Of a stretch of 64,000 nucleotides of DNA, positions 1-11,070 are shown piece by piece. Position numbers and translations under genes: made by a program. The notes under the pieces were generated by a model that did not search any database, was not told the origin of the DNA, and was given only the letters and a program-made list of their open reading frames with translations. Source of the DNA: Mercenaria mercenaria (lineage: Eukaryota; Mollusca; Bivalvia; Venerida; Veneridae); the NCBI RefSeq assembly GCF_021730395.1, contig NC_069375.1, positions 11,431,001-11,495,000 of the forward strand, read 5' to 3'. The stretch's first letter is position 1. The number at the start of each line of letters is the position of its first letter.

Positions 1-411
1 TGACAATGTTCTGCTCTGTAAACTTACTCAAAAACCAAATTTCTGCCATAAAATGAATCATGAGACTTATAACTTACGATAGGAAGATTTTTTATAAATT
101 AAATGTAAGGAGGCTGTCAGTTACCTGCTGGGAATAAGTTGCTGCTGAAACTCTCGAAAACAGCGAAATTTAGTGATTGTTCTTACCTAGTGGAAGTAAT
201 GTTAAACATACATTTGAAGAAAAATAAACTATGAATACCATTGGAAGAATCTTATGAACTTAGTATTAACAAATCTTTCAGTTGATGTGTTAGAACTATA
301 GTAGAAATAATAAAGATATGGCATCTCACCATAACCATAACTTTTAGTTCATTTTGTCAGGGTTCTTTTGGCCAAGCAGTTTAAGTTGGTGACTTAAAAT
401 CACTACCATCA
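1..411. other. AT-rich non-coding, nothing recognised
   Basis: I see no coding exon, RNA gene or clear repeat here. It may be intron or upstream flank of the LRP-family gene whose exons begin at 10341. Confidence 0.5.
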
Positions 412-418
412 CTATACA

Positions 419-1131
419 CAGTGATCTGCTGAGGATCAAAAATAGTGGGGACAAAATTAATGTCCCCTTGGTATCAAAAATGTGGTGACATTTTCAAAAT
501 CTTGGTGACAACAACTTTTGATCATATGTCAATGATATAAATAAGTAACATTAGAATTGAAGTATCAGTTGTAGTCCAATAATTGGTACTTATTAAATCA
601 TCCCTCCTGAAATTTGGAGTTACTTTACTTTTAGGCTTCATTCAAATTTTCTGCACACTTTGGGGTTTAATTTTGTGATAATATTTAGTATTTGAGATGA
701 CAGGGCAGTCAACAGATTTGTTTCCATTTCACCTACCAAGACATTGGTGGAGAACGGTAAGCAACAGTGGGCAGAGAACTGTATACAACGTCGAGGTTTC
801 TGTAGTCTATGGAGCTGTTTATGAAGTGGCATAAAGTAATAGAAAGTAAATCATTAGAATGAACCTTTTTCTTATCTGCAAATACAGAAACATAGCTTAA
901 AATTGTTCATTGTCTCTTTGCTGGCAAGTCAAAGTGACATTTTTGTGGGAAACTCTTCAGTTGGGATGCGAAAGAAATGTGAACGATTCGAACTCAGTTC
1001 CGGTTGTCCACACACACATTTGTCCCCAAAATTTTGGTAACGCAACAATCGGTGTTTCTAGACCGATTTTTGCGTGACAATCGTAATTTTACGCGACATT
1101 TTCGCGATATCGCGGCCTCGGCAGATCACTG
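419..1131. mobile_element. Non-autonomous hAT-like element
   Basis: The ends are inverted repeats: CAGTGATCTGCTGAG at the left and CTCGGCAGATCACTG at the right, one mismatch in 15. Both sides are flanked by the same 7-mer CTATACA (412-418 and 1132-1138), which reads as a target-site duplication. CAGTG-type ends fit hAT elements, but those normally make 8 bp duplications, so the superfamily is tentative. There is no transposase ORF, so it depended on another element. Confidence 0.75.
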
Positions 1132-1145
1132 CTATACAATGACTT

Positions 1146-1262
1146 TCTGAAGACTGGTGTTCCTACACCAGTGCCTATCTAAAGTAATTCTGGAGGGATT
1201 GGTCTTTCCTTCACTGTTAAAAGCTGGAAAGTCACCTTATAATCTGTGGCCATGTGATTGTA
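1146..1262 (+). repeat. Degenerate SINE tail
   Basis: The text around TCTTTCCTTCACTGTTAAAA and AGCTGGAAAGTCACCTTATA matches, with many changes, the 3' half of the full SINE at 44857-45135. The tRNA-like head is missing. It is an old 5'-truncated copy. Confidence 0.6.
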
Positions 1263-3289
1263 AACCCAGTGAAAAACAAACAAACCTACCTTCTTTTGAA
1301 AAAACACCCTTTACAAAATCTGTGACCATTTTTGGTCTGCACTGGTCTCTTCAACAACCTTCCACAGATAAGACAATAGTATTGCTGCATGTTGCATTCA
1401 CAACCACTGCTTAGCTGTCTTAATATTTCTGCCAATAAAAGACAAAAATTGGTATGGTGCATCACATTGTGTTGGTGGGAAATGGGGAGAATAGCATGCC
1501 TTTTGGCTTTAAAACTTTAATGAAATGTGTTGTGATTATTTTTAATGTTTAGTTTAGAAAAAAATCTTTTAAAGAAAGCATTCTCAAAATTGCTCTTACA
1601 TTACCTTTCACAGATAGCTTCTTTCACTTCTGAAATTCTACACAATTTAAGCAGGTCAAATTGACTCAGTTTCTTTACTTCCGTCTCACTTTGCGCATGC
1701 ACATTCTTCATACGTTTCCGGTTTCCCATAAACTTTAAATGTCAATAAGTTTTGGCACATGTTCAAAGATCCATCGATTTAAACCTTTGATATATTTATT
1801 GATCTGTTTAAAGATATGTAATTTCAGACTTTCAAAATGTAAAATCTGAAGTACTGACATAAACAGTGGAGCAAATTGTTATGTTGACGAGTCCGATTTA
1901 TTAATATTTTAGACTTTTTAAATAATATGGCTGATGTGCAATTTCAGTGTCCTACTAGTTCCATACTAGTTGACCTGCTGATGAGTGTTTCAGTTTCTTA
2001 ACCACGGAGTCTCCTTATGAAACCGCTTACATTTTTTTTGAACGTTTACTAAATTAGAGTCATCGAATGTCAGTAGTTTCATCCTGGTGATAGATCTTTT
2101 CCTGAAATGTTTTCTTTCGTAGCTGATCCTCTCCATTTTCGAAACTTGATTCCCCTAGTATACATAGTAGAATCACTGTGGATGTTTGCCATCAAAAAAT
2201 TGCTGATCCTTTTTTTATTTAAACATCAGATCAGAGACTTTAGACTCTTTTTGTATCAGAAACCCACTTTTGAAGGTCTCGCATTCAGTTAAGCAGTTTC
2301 TGGTTCTATTGGTACCAGAAATGTGTTTTGTACTAAGAGAGATTTAAACAGTACTTGACAGGCTGGTTTTGAAATAAGTCCGTCTAAAAATTTAATTTTT
2401 GTTTGTCTGATAGACTCGCAACAGTTTCACTTATTCTAATTTTGTTTTAAAGAATGTCGAACAAGATTTGAATAATGAAATTATTATATTTAAAATGTGT
2501 ATTGGTAATTCTTCCTTTTAACTTTTTTGTCAACAAGGTCTGTGGTACTTTATAAAGTTCACACATTAAACATTATATTATTATTTCTGTTCCAAAAACA
2601 TCTTTCAGCATTTTTCAGATTTCTGTTTCTTCTTAACTGTTTTCATATTTTTATAATTGTCAGTTATTTAAAAAACTTTCAGTTAAATTTTTTCTCCAAA
2701 TATTCCTGTTTTGAAGTGTTTCTGTGAGATTATCTAGTGAGAACTAAGTTTGTTTCTTCTGAAGCAGTTTTGTTCATGATTTGATACTGTATCCATTTTT
2801 ATTTTGTACTTATATCATTTACTTTCTCAGTTTAAAATATATACTGTTTCATTTTTGAAGGTATAATTTTGTAATCCATAGTATGAAAATCTAATTCCCC
2901 ACTTCTGCTTTATATCCACAGAAACTGTTTACTTAAAGGTTTTCCAACACATGGGCTTTAAATATATTTCAAACCAGTCAATCGTTCTTGATAAATGGCA
3001 CTAGATCTAGCTGATAATTTAGTAATAGGTACGGGTACCCATTGATTTTATAGGTGATCAATAATTCCTCTGTCTGATCAATAAAAGTTGTAGAATATAG
3101 ATTTAAGTGTTTATAGTGTGGTTGTGGTTGTAAGGCTTGATTTATATTTCCTCTGAGGAGTAGGTGGGGGAATGATTTAAGATAATACCAGATTATGTCT
3201 TGACAATATAGCAGTACTTTGTAGGGCACATTGTTGAATATATTATATTGCAAACAAAAGTTTATTCAGATATGAAATAGAGGATATTT
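1263..3289. other. AT-rich non-coding stretch
   Basis: No supported exon or RNA gene is visible. The open frames are short and T-rich with no recognisable product. Probably intron or intergenic. Confidence 0.5.
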
Positions 3290-3432
3290 TTTTGTTTTAG
3301 TGAAAGATCGAAATATATTTCACAGAGTGAACACTATAATACAATATTTTCACAATTGGCGCAGCCAAGAGTGAAAATGTAAATTTTGTTGTTCATGAGT
3401 GAAATACATTTCGATCTTTTGCTGAAACAAAT
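3290..3432. mobile_element. Palindromic MITE, about 140 bp
   Basis: The left arm (GTTTTAGTGAAAGATCGAAA onward) is the reverse complement of the right arm (ending TTTCGATCTTTTGCTGAAAC) with few mismatches over about 33 bp. The two arms flank a short centre. This is a typical small inverted-repeat element with no coding capacity. Confidence 0.7.
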
Positions 3433-3604
3433 TTTTCAATTAATTTTATGTATTTTCAATGATTTAACTGAATTACATCCAGTTTGTCCGCACAGTGTCA
3501 TGTGCATCACATCATGATGTCATAATGTTGTGAGGTCAGGATATCTTTGTAGAAAAAGTTGTAAATAATTCTTTTTACTCTTCCTGATTTCTTTTACATT
3601 TTAT

Positions 3605-5745
3605 TAGCCCCCCCTCCTCCCCCATATTGTTTTTGCCCTGTCTGTCCGTTGGTATGTATGTCACACTTCATTTCCAGTCAATACCTGGAGAACCATTTGA
3701 TCTAGAACCTTCAAACTTCATAGGGTTGTAGGGCTGCTGGAGTAGAAGACCCTATTGTTTTTGGGGTCACTCCTTCAAAGGTCAAGGTCACAAGGGCCTA
3801 AACATTGAAAACCATTTCTGATCAATAACTAGAGAACCACTTTACCTAGAATGTTAAAGCTTCATAGGATGATTGGTCATGTAGTGTAGATGAGATCTAT
3901 TTTTTGGGGGGTCACTCCGTCAAAGGTCAAGGTCACAGGGGCCTGAACATTGAAAACCATTTTCGATTAATAACATGAGTACCACTTGACCCAGAATGTT
4001 GAAACTTCATAGGATGATTGGTCATGCAGAGTAGATGACCCCTATTGATTTTGGGGGTTACTTTTTAAAAGTCAAGGTCACAGGGGCCTGAACATTGAAA
4101 ACCATTTTCGATCAATAACTAGAGAACCACTTGACCCAGAATGTTGAAACTTCATGGGATGATTGATCATGTAGTGTAGATGACCCCTGTTGTTTTTGGG
4201 GTCACTCCATCAAAGGTCAAGGTCACAGGGGCCTGAACATTGAAAACCATTTCTAGTCAATAACTTGAGTACCACTTGACCCAGAATGTTGAAACTTCAT
4301 AGGATGATTGGTCATACAGAGTAGATGACCCCTATTGATTTAGGGGGTCACTCTGTTAAAGGTCAAGGTAACTAAATAGGATGATTTGTCATACAGAGTA
4401 GATAACCCTTGTTGATTTTTGGGTCACTCCATTAAAGGTCAAGGTCACAGAGGCCGGAATATTGAAAACCATTTCTGATCAACATCTAGAACCACTTGAC
4501 CCAGAATGTTGAAACTTCATAGGATGATTGGTCATTTAGCGTAGATGACCCCTATTGTTTTTGGGGTCACTCCGTCAAAGGTCAAGGTCACAGGGGCCTG
4601 AACATTGAAAACCATTTCCGATCAATAACTTGAGTAGCATTTGACCCAGAATGTTGAAACTTCATAGGATGATTACTCATGCAGAGTAGATGACTCCTAT
4701 TGATTTTAGGGGTCACTCTGTTAAAGGTCAAGGTCACAGGGGCCTGAACATTGAAAACCATTTTCGATCAATAACTAGAGAACAACGTAACTCAGAATAA
4801 TGAAACTTCATAGGATATTGGTCATGTAGTGTAGATGACCCCTATTTTTTGGGGTCACTCCATCAAGGTCAAGGTCATGGGGGCCTGAACATTTAAAACC
4901 ATTTCAGATCAATAACTTGAGTACCACTTGACCCAGAATGTTGAAACTTCATAGGGTGATTGGTCATGCAGAGTAGATGACCCCTATTGATTTTGGGGTC
5001 ACTTCATTGAAGGTCAAGGTCACAGGGGCCTGAACATTGAAAACCATTTCTGATCAACATCTAGAACCACTTGACCCAAAATGTTGAAACTTCATAGGAT
5101 GATAGGTCATGTAGTGTAGATGACCCCTAATGTTTTTGGGGTCATTTTGTTAAAGGTCAAGGTCACAGGGGCCTGAACATTGAAAACCATTTCCGGTCAG
5201 TAACTTGAGAACCTCTTGACCCAGAATGTTGAAACTACATAAGATGATTGTTCATGCAGAGTAAATGATCCTATTGATTTTGGGGTCACTCCATTAAAGG
5301 TCAAGGTCACAGGGGCCTGAACATTGATAACAATTTCCGGTCAGTAACTTGACTTGAGAACCTCTTGATCCAGAATGTTGAAACTTCATAGGATGATTGA
5401 AAATTCAGAGTAGATTACCCCTATCAATTTTTGGGTCACTCTGTTAAAGGTCAAGGTCACAGGAGCTTGAACATGGAAAACAATATCCGTTCAATAACTT
5501 GAGAACCACTTGACCCAGAATGTTGAAATTTCATAGAATGTTTGAACATGCAGAGTAGATGACCCCTATTGATTTTTGGCTCAGTCTATTAAAGGTCAAA
5601 GTCACAGGGGCTTGGTCATGTAAAATTATTTTTCAAAAATAACTCGAGAACCACTTGACCTAGAATGTTAAAACTTAATAGGATGATTGGACATGCAGAG
5701 TAGATGACCCCTATTATTTGGGGTCACTTGATCAAAGGTCAACTG
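3605..5745 (+). mobile_element. Helentron-like tandem-unit element, family A, 3' truncated
   Basis: It opens with a decayed form of the family A head (CCCCCATATTGTTTTTGCCCTG, compare 11071), then has about 13 tandem units of 141-150 bp, each with AAAGGTCAAGGTCACAGGGG and CCAGAATGTTGAAACTTCAT. The last unit breaks off near 5745 without the hairpin and CTAGTT end seen in family A at 12922. Units differ by roughly 5-15 percent, so the copy is not recent. Confidence 0.75.
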
Positions 5746-5816
5746 AAGTGTAATATGCAATGAATATTCTATTATTTATAATTATCTTCTTTTGCACATA
5801 CTTATTTTCACTTTTT

Positions 5817-6783
5817 AGCTCGACTATTCATAGAATAGTGAGCTATTGCACTCGCCCATGCGTCGGCGTCCGCGTCCGCGTCCGTGTCCGCGTCCCGATT
5901 TTGGTTAAGGTTTTGTATGTAAGCTGGTATCTCAGTAACCACTTGTGGGAATGGATTGAAACTTCACACACTTATTCACTGTGACAAACTGACTTACATT
6001 GCACAGGTTCCATAACTCTATTTTGCTTTTTTACAAAATTATGCCCCTTTTTCGACTTAGAAATTTTTTGTTAAGGTTTTGTATGTAAGCTGGTAACTCA
6101 GTAACCACTTGTGGGAATGGATTGAAACTTCACACACTTATTCACTGTGATGAACTGATCTACATTGCACAGGTTCCATAACTCTATTTTGCTTTTTTAC
6201 AAAATTATGCCCCTTTTTCGACTTAGAAATTTTTGGTTAAGGTTTTGTATGTAAGCTGGTATCTCAGTACTTACTAATGGGAATGGATTGAAACTTCACA
6301 TACTTGTTCACTATCCTGATCTGACATGCACTAAGCAAGTCCCATAACTCTACTCTCTTTTTTTCAAAATTATGCCCCTTTTTCGACTTAGCAGTTTTTG
6401 GTTAAATTTTTGTATGTAATCTGATATCTCAGTATCCACTAATTGGAATGGATTGAAACTTCACACACTTGTTCACTGTCATGATCTAACATGCACTGTG
6501 AAGGTCCCATAACTCTACTTGGCATTTTTACAAAATTATGCCCCTTTGACTTAGCAGTTTTTTGTTAAGTTTTTGTATGTAAGCTGGTATCTCAGTATCC
6601 ACAAATTGGAAAGGATTGAAACTTCACACACTTGTTCACTGTCATGATATGACATGCAGTACAGAGGTTCAATACCTCTACTTTGCATTTTACAAAATTA
6701 TGCCCCTTTTTCAACTTTTGTATTCATTCAATTGACAAGGCTGTTGAATAGTCGAGCGTTGCTGTCCTCTGACAGCTCTTGTT
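5817..6783 (+). mobile_element. Helentron-like element, family B, full length
   Basis: The 5' palindrome AGCTCGACTATTC..GAATAGTGAGCT is followed by GTCCGCGTCCGCGTCC and five units of about 175 bp (TTGTATGTAAGCTGGTATCT; CAAAATTATGCCCC). Near the 3' end comes GAATAGTCGAGC, the inverted copy of the 5' end. Then follow the hairpin GCTGTC-CTCT-GACAGC and the terminal CTTGTT. Unlike family A, its units lack the AGGTCAAGGTCA motif. Confidence 0.8.
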
Positions 6784-6829
6784 GATTAATGCTGAGGGTA
6801 ATTTGTTAATGATTATTGTATATTATCAT

Positions 6830-7660
6830 ATTGTTGGCCCAATTTTAATGAGAAACTTAGTCATAATGTTACCTTTGATAATGATGGATGAATTTGATAT
6901 TGGGTCATCTGGAGTCAAAAACTAGGTCACCAGGTCAAATCAAAGGAAAGGCTTGTTAACACTCTGAAAGGTCACAATTTTGGCCCAATCTTAATGAAAC
7001 TTCGTCAGAATGTTATCCTCAATAAAATCTTGGACGAGTTCGATATTGGGTCACCTGGGGTCAAAAACTAGGTCATTAGGTCAGATCAAAGGAAAAGTTT
7101 GTTAACACTCTAAAGGTCACAATTTTGGCCCAATCTTAATGAAACTTGGTCAGATTGTTATCCTTAATAAAGTCTTGTACGAGGTTGATATTGGGTCATC
7201 TGGGTTCAGAAACTAGGTCACCTGGTCAAATCAAAGGAAAAGCTAGTCAACACTGTAGAGGCCACATTTATGACCATATCTTAATGAAACTTGGTCAGAA
7301 TGTTAATCTTGATGATCTTTAGGTCAAGTTTAAATCTGGGTCAGATGGGGTCAAAAACTAGGTCACTAGGTCAAATCAAAGGAAAAACTTGTTAACACTC
7401 TAGAGGCCACATTAATGACTGTATCTTCATTAAACCCAGTCAGAATATTAAACTTGATGATCCTTAGGTCAAGTTCGAATCTGGGTCAAGTTGGGTCAAA
7501 AACTAGGTCACAGGGTCAAATCAAAGGAAAAACTAGTTAACACTTCGGAGGCCACATTTATGACCATATCTTAAATGAAATTTGGTCAGAATGTTAATTT
7601 TGATGATCTTTAGGTCTATAGGTCAGGTGAGCGATACAGGGCCTTCATGGCCCTCCTGTT
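6830..7660 (+). mobile_element. Helentron-like element, family C, 5' truncated
   Basis: Five units of about 150 bp carry AAAACTAGGTCA and CTTGTTAACACT. They lead to the family C terminus: CAGGTGAGCGATACA, the hairpin GGGCC-TTCAT-GGCCC, then CCTGTT. The 5' palindrome AGCTCACCTG is absent. It starts just beyond the CTTGTT end of the family B element at 6783, so part may have been lost when the two became adjacent. Confidence 0.7.
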
Positions 7661-7860
7661 TCATTTAGCATGTTTTTGTTGGCAAATTGTTAGTAAAAGA
7701 ATGATTGCAGACACCCAAGAAACATTAAATAATTACAAAAGATTAAAGCCCTGCTCCCGCCCTACCTTTTAACCTTGAATTATAACTGAAAAAGCATGAA
7801 AATGCTGATATGAACAGTAACGCCTGTCAAAATAGAGTCTTACTATTTTATATATAATTA

Positions 7861-9299
7861 TGTCTCCCACCACACTGTGGTGTGGGAGACATTGATTTAC
7901 TCCAGTCTGTGTGTGTGTCTGTCACAAAGCTTGTCCGCACTCTTAAGTCGAACATTTCTCATCCAATTTTCACCAAACTTAAACAAAATGTGTTTGACCA
8001 TAAGACCTCGGCCAAGTTCGATAACTAGCCAAATTGGTCCAGGCGTCTTGGAGTTATGGCCCTTGAATTACCAAAAATCGGGCTTTTTACTCTTGTCTGC
8101 ACTCTTATTTGAATATTTCTGATCTAATCTTCACCAAACTTAAACAAAATGTGTTTGACCATGAGACCTCGGCCAAGTTCGATACATAGCCGAATTGGTC
8201 CAGGCTTTTTGGAGTTACGGCCCTTGAATTACAAAAAAATTGGCCTTTTTACTCATATCCGCACTCTAAGTCGAACATTTCTCATCTGATTTTCACCAAA
8301 CTTGAACAAAATGTGTTTGACAATGGGGCCTCAGCCACGTTCGATAACTAGCCAAATCGGTCAAGGCATTTTGGAGTTACGGCCCTTGCATTATCGAAAA
8401 ATTGGCCTTTTTATGCCCCCGGCATCTACTGATGCGGGAGGCATATAGTGATCGTCCTGTCTGTTCGTCCTTCCGTACGAGGTTAACCAAATGGGACTGT
8501 TTTGTCTAGCATCAATACCCCTTACTAGAATGACTTGATACTAATGCAGATGTAACCTGTGACCATTCCTCATCTTCAGACATCACCTGACCTCAGTTTG
8601 ACCTTGACCTCATTTTGGACTCAGGTTGCTTTATATGGGCCATCTCTTGGTTAACCAAATGGGACCGTTTCGTCTAGCATCAATACCCCTTACTAGAATG
8701 ACTTTATACTAATGCAGACATAACCTGTGACCATTCCTCATCTTCAGACCTCACCTGACCTCAGTTTGACCTTGACCTTGACCTTATTTTGGACTTAGGT
8801 TGCTTTATATGGGCCATCTCTTGGTTAACCAAATGGAACCGTTTCGTCTAGCATCAATACTCCTTACTAGAATGACTTTATACTAATGCAGACATAACCT
8901 GTGACCATTCCTCATCTACAGACATCACCTGACCTCGGTTTGACCTTGACCTCATTTTGGACTTAGGTTGCTTTGTATTGACAAGGATGCCACCGGGGGC
9001 ATCAAGCGTTTATTGAACGCAGCTTCTTGTTACTCTTGTCTGCACTCTAAGTTGAACATTTCTCATCCGATCTTCACCAGTCTTGAACAAAATGTATTTG
9101 GCCATAAGACCTTACCCGGGTTTGATAACTAGCCAAATCCGCCTTGGCACTTTTGATTAATGGCCCTTGAATTACTGATTGGATCCACCCATCCAGACCA
9201 TATAATTGGATCCACTTGTCTAAAACATCTAGAGAAACTAACATTTTTCATAGGGGCAGTTGTGGGAGACATGCGCTTTTCTCAAAAGCATCTCTAGTT
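7861..9299 (+). mobile_element. Helentron-like element, family A variant, with nested insertion
   Basis: The 5' end is the hairpin GTCTCCCACCACA-CTG-TGGTGTGGGAGAC. Units of about 170 bp carry TTTCACCAAACTTAAACAAA. The 3' end has GTGGGAGACATGCGC (inverted 5' end), the hairpin GCTTTT-CTC-AAAAGC and CTCTAGTT. CTAGT fits the Helitron 3' rule CTRRT. A family D element (8412-9031) interrupts one unit between GGCCTTTTTA and CTCTTGTCTGCAC. Confidence 0.8.
8412..9031 (+). mobile_element. Helentron-like element, family D, nested
   Basis: It begins TATGCCCCCGGCATC..GATGCGGGAGGCATA and ends CACCGGGGGCATCAA, the hairpin GCGTT-TATTG-AACGC, then AGCTTCTTGTT. Inside are about three units with GGTTAACCAAATGGGACCGT and GACCTTGACCT. 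It sits inside the family A element, so it is the younger of the two. Confidence 0.75.
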
Positions 9300-9418
9300 A
9301 TATATGAAATACCTGTGGTTTTGCGCGCTACAGTGTGGCATGTGGTCGTTAACTGTTACCTATTGTAATCATGGGTTGCATACACACAAAAGAATTTGAA
9401 TAGCAGCGGAGCAGGGCT

Positions 9419-10340
9419 TTAACGAAATAAGTTTATTTTTGTTTGTAGCGGATGTTTAGTAATCAGTAAGATTTCAAAGACTGCATTGTCATTGAATGGT
9501 AATTAACAGTAAGTTAATTCATAAGTCATAGAAAAAATAGACCCTTTCAGTTTCACAGTTGAGGTGCAATATTAACAAAGTATTACAAAGGTAACAAGTC
9601 TTTAACTACATGACTGTTTCCTTATATATACAGAAAAAAACCTTTCATTCATAGTGTACCAAAGGACAACCAAAACATCAGCAGCTATATAAACGTCTCT
9701 TACAAAACAAATCAAGGATATCTTCACAAACTGGAATTCTCCGACAACTGGAATTTTTACTTTTAACTGTATATTGATACCGTTTCATATGCTATTCTAA
9801 AAAATGAAGAAGGTGGGGGACAGGGTAAAATCTATATAAGGTTAAGCACAAATGTAACACAATACAACACATCTGTTTCATCAATTTATTGTTTTGCTAT
9901 GACATTAAGCATTACCACAAAATTATGCTAATCTGTCTTGCAACAATTAAGAGGTAATACATTCAGACATTAAATGAAAACTGATTTTTGGAACAAATAA
10001 ATGCATTATGATGAACTCAGGGATGCCAAACATAAGCCATTTTAGTGAAAATCAGAAACCTGCAAATATTTCTTTGTATACAGTAGTTGTTGCCTTGACC
10101 CTATTTCCATCCTGTTGTCCTTGTCCAGATAAATCCTCTCGGTATCTGACCAATACTTAAAATTTCCATCAGTAAAATTTCTCATCTGTTTTACAACATA
10201 ACTGGATTAGGTACCGTACATTATTGTCAGTTACCAGTCTTGGAAAATGATAGAGACAACTATATATCTAAATGCTGGTTATGTTCATTTGGTGTTTTCA
10301 ACACTCTGTAGTAAGTTTTCATGTTAAGCTTTCATTTCAG
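9419..10340. other. Intron or upstream flank of the LRP-like gene
   Basis: Mostly unique AT-rich DNA ending in the acceptor TTCATTTCAG at 10331-10340. A short minus-strand open frame near 10080-10200 contains a KYWSD string; it is treated as a finding and not as a gene. Confidence 0.5.
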
Positions 10341-10438
10341 GGAAGTGTATATGTAGGAAAGGAAGATGGTACCTTCTCTGCGCAGATCATTCAAGATCTA
10401 CACAGACCAAGGGGAATAACTCTAGATTCAGAAATTGG
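10341..10438 (+). CDS. LDLR/LRP-family receptor, propeller exon (first exon seen)
   Basis: This exon reads GSVYVGKEDGTFSAQ.. to ..RPRGITLDSEIG, the loop and PRGI-LD strand of an LDL-receptor class B (YWTD) propeller blade. It is bounded by TTCATTTCAG and GTAATT. It starts in phase 0 and leaves two bases (GG) that the next exon completes. All seven exons found join in frame into 363 residues: propeller blades, one EGF module, a membrane span and a tail. In this family the propeller and EGF act together in ligand release at the cell surface or in endosomes. The earlier exons (rest of the propeller and any LDLa modules) were not found in 1-10340. Which LRP or LDLR subtype it is cannot be settled; LRP4 and cueball-like proteins also place an EGF next to the membrane. 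Confidence 0.85.
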
Positions 10439-10750
10439 GTAATTATAGAGAGTGATAACGTATTTAGTGCCCTTAAGTATAGGAATAACACATTTTATCC
10501 ATAATGTTCTGCAAAAAACTTAATCCTATACATGGAAAAAGGAATCAGGCACATGACCCTATCTTTTATTTGCTGAATTTTCTAAGTATATTCTGAAGTT
10601 TTGGAAAATCTTACATTTCATTTTGAATTTTTCAAGAAGTCAGAAACTGCTACCTTAATTTCTAAATGTGATGGAATGGTGTTTGCAAAGTTATATTCCT
10701 TTACAAATAAAACAGTTTGAGTTAATTATATGTCTGTTTCACAAAAAAAT

Positions 10751-11010
10751 GTTTTTAATTGTTATATTACATGAATAAATGTATAGTCAGTCTTGCTGTT
10801 ACAATTGTATCTTTAATAAAGAAATAAGGAATAAATTTAGACCAAATCAGGTTGATATTGGTTTTCCAAGCACCTACTTTGATCTATTTTTATTTTCGTA
10901 CTATTTATAACCCAAGATAAGTTGATATGATATGTACTCATTACTTTTCGAACCGTTTTCAGCCAATCAGAGAAACAACAGAATACAGTCATGTAATAAA
11001 GATAAATAAC
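10751..11010. mobile_element. MITE copy 1, pair with 13301-13570
   Basis: It contains CAGGTTGATATTGGTTTTCC and CAGCCAATCAGAGAAACAA, shared with the second copy at 13301-13570 in the same orientation. The outer parts are inverted: TTATATTACATGA at the left and TCATGTAATAAAGATAA at the right. The two copies flank the family A element at 11071-12922. Confidence 0.65.
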
Positions 11011-11070
11011 TGTCTTATACAGTAAAAACAAAGTGTGGCCTAAACTTAACTCAGTACTGCTACATTAATT

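Larger units (their letters stand above)
7747..9418. mobile_element. TTAA-flanked MITE, split by nested elements
   Basis: TTAA at 7743-7746 and 9419-9422 flank the perfect 11 bp inverted repeat AGCCCTGCTCC / GGAGCAGGGCT. Removing the family A element at 7861-9299 leaves a host of about 230 bp. TTAA duplications are typical of the piggyBac superfamily. The assignment rests on the flanks only, since there is no transposase. Confidence 0.6.
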
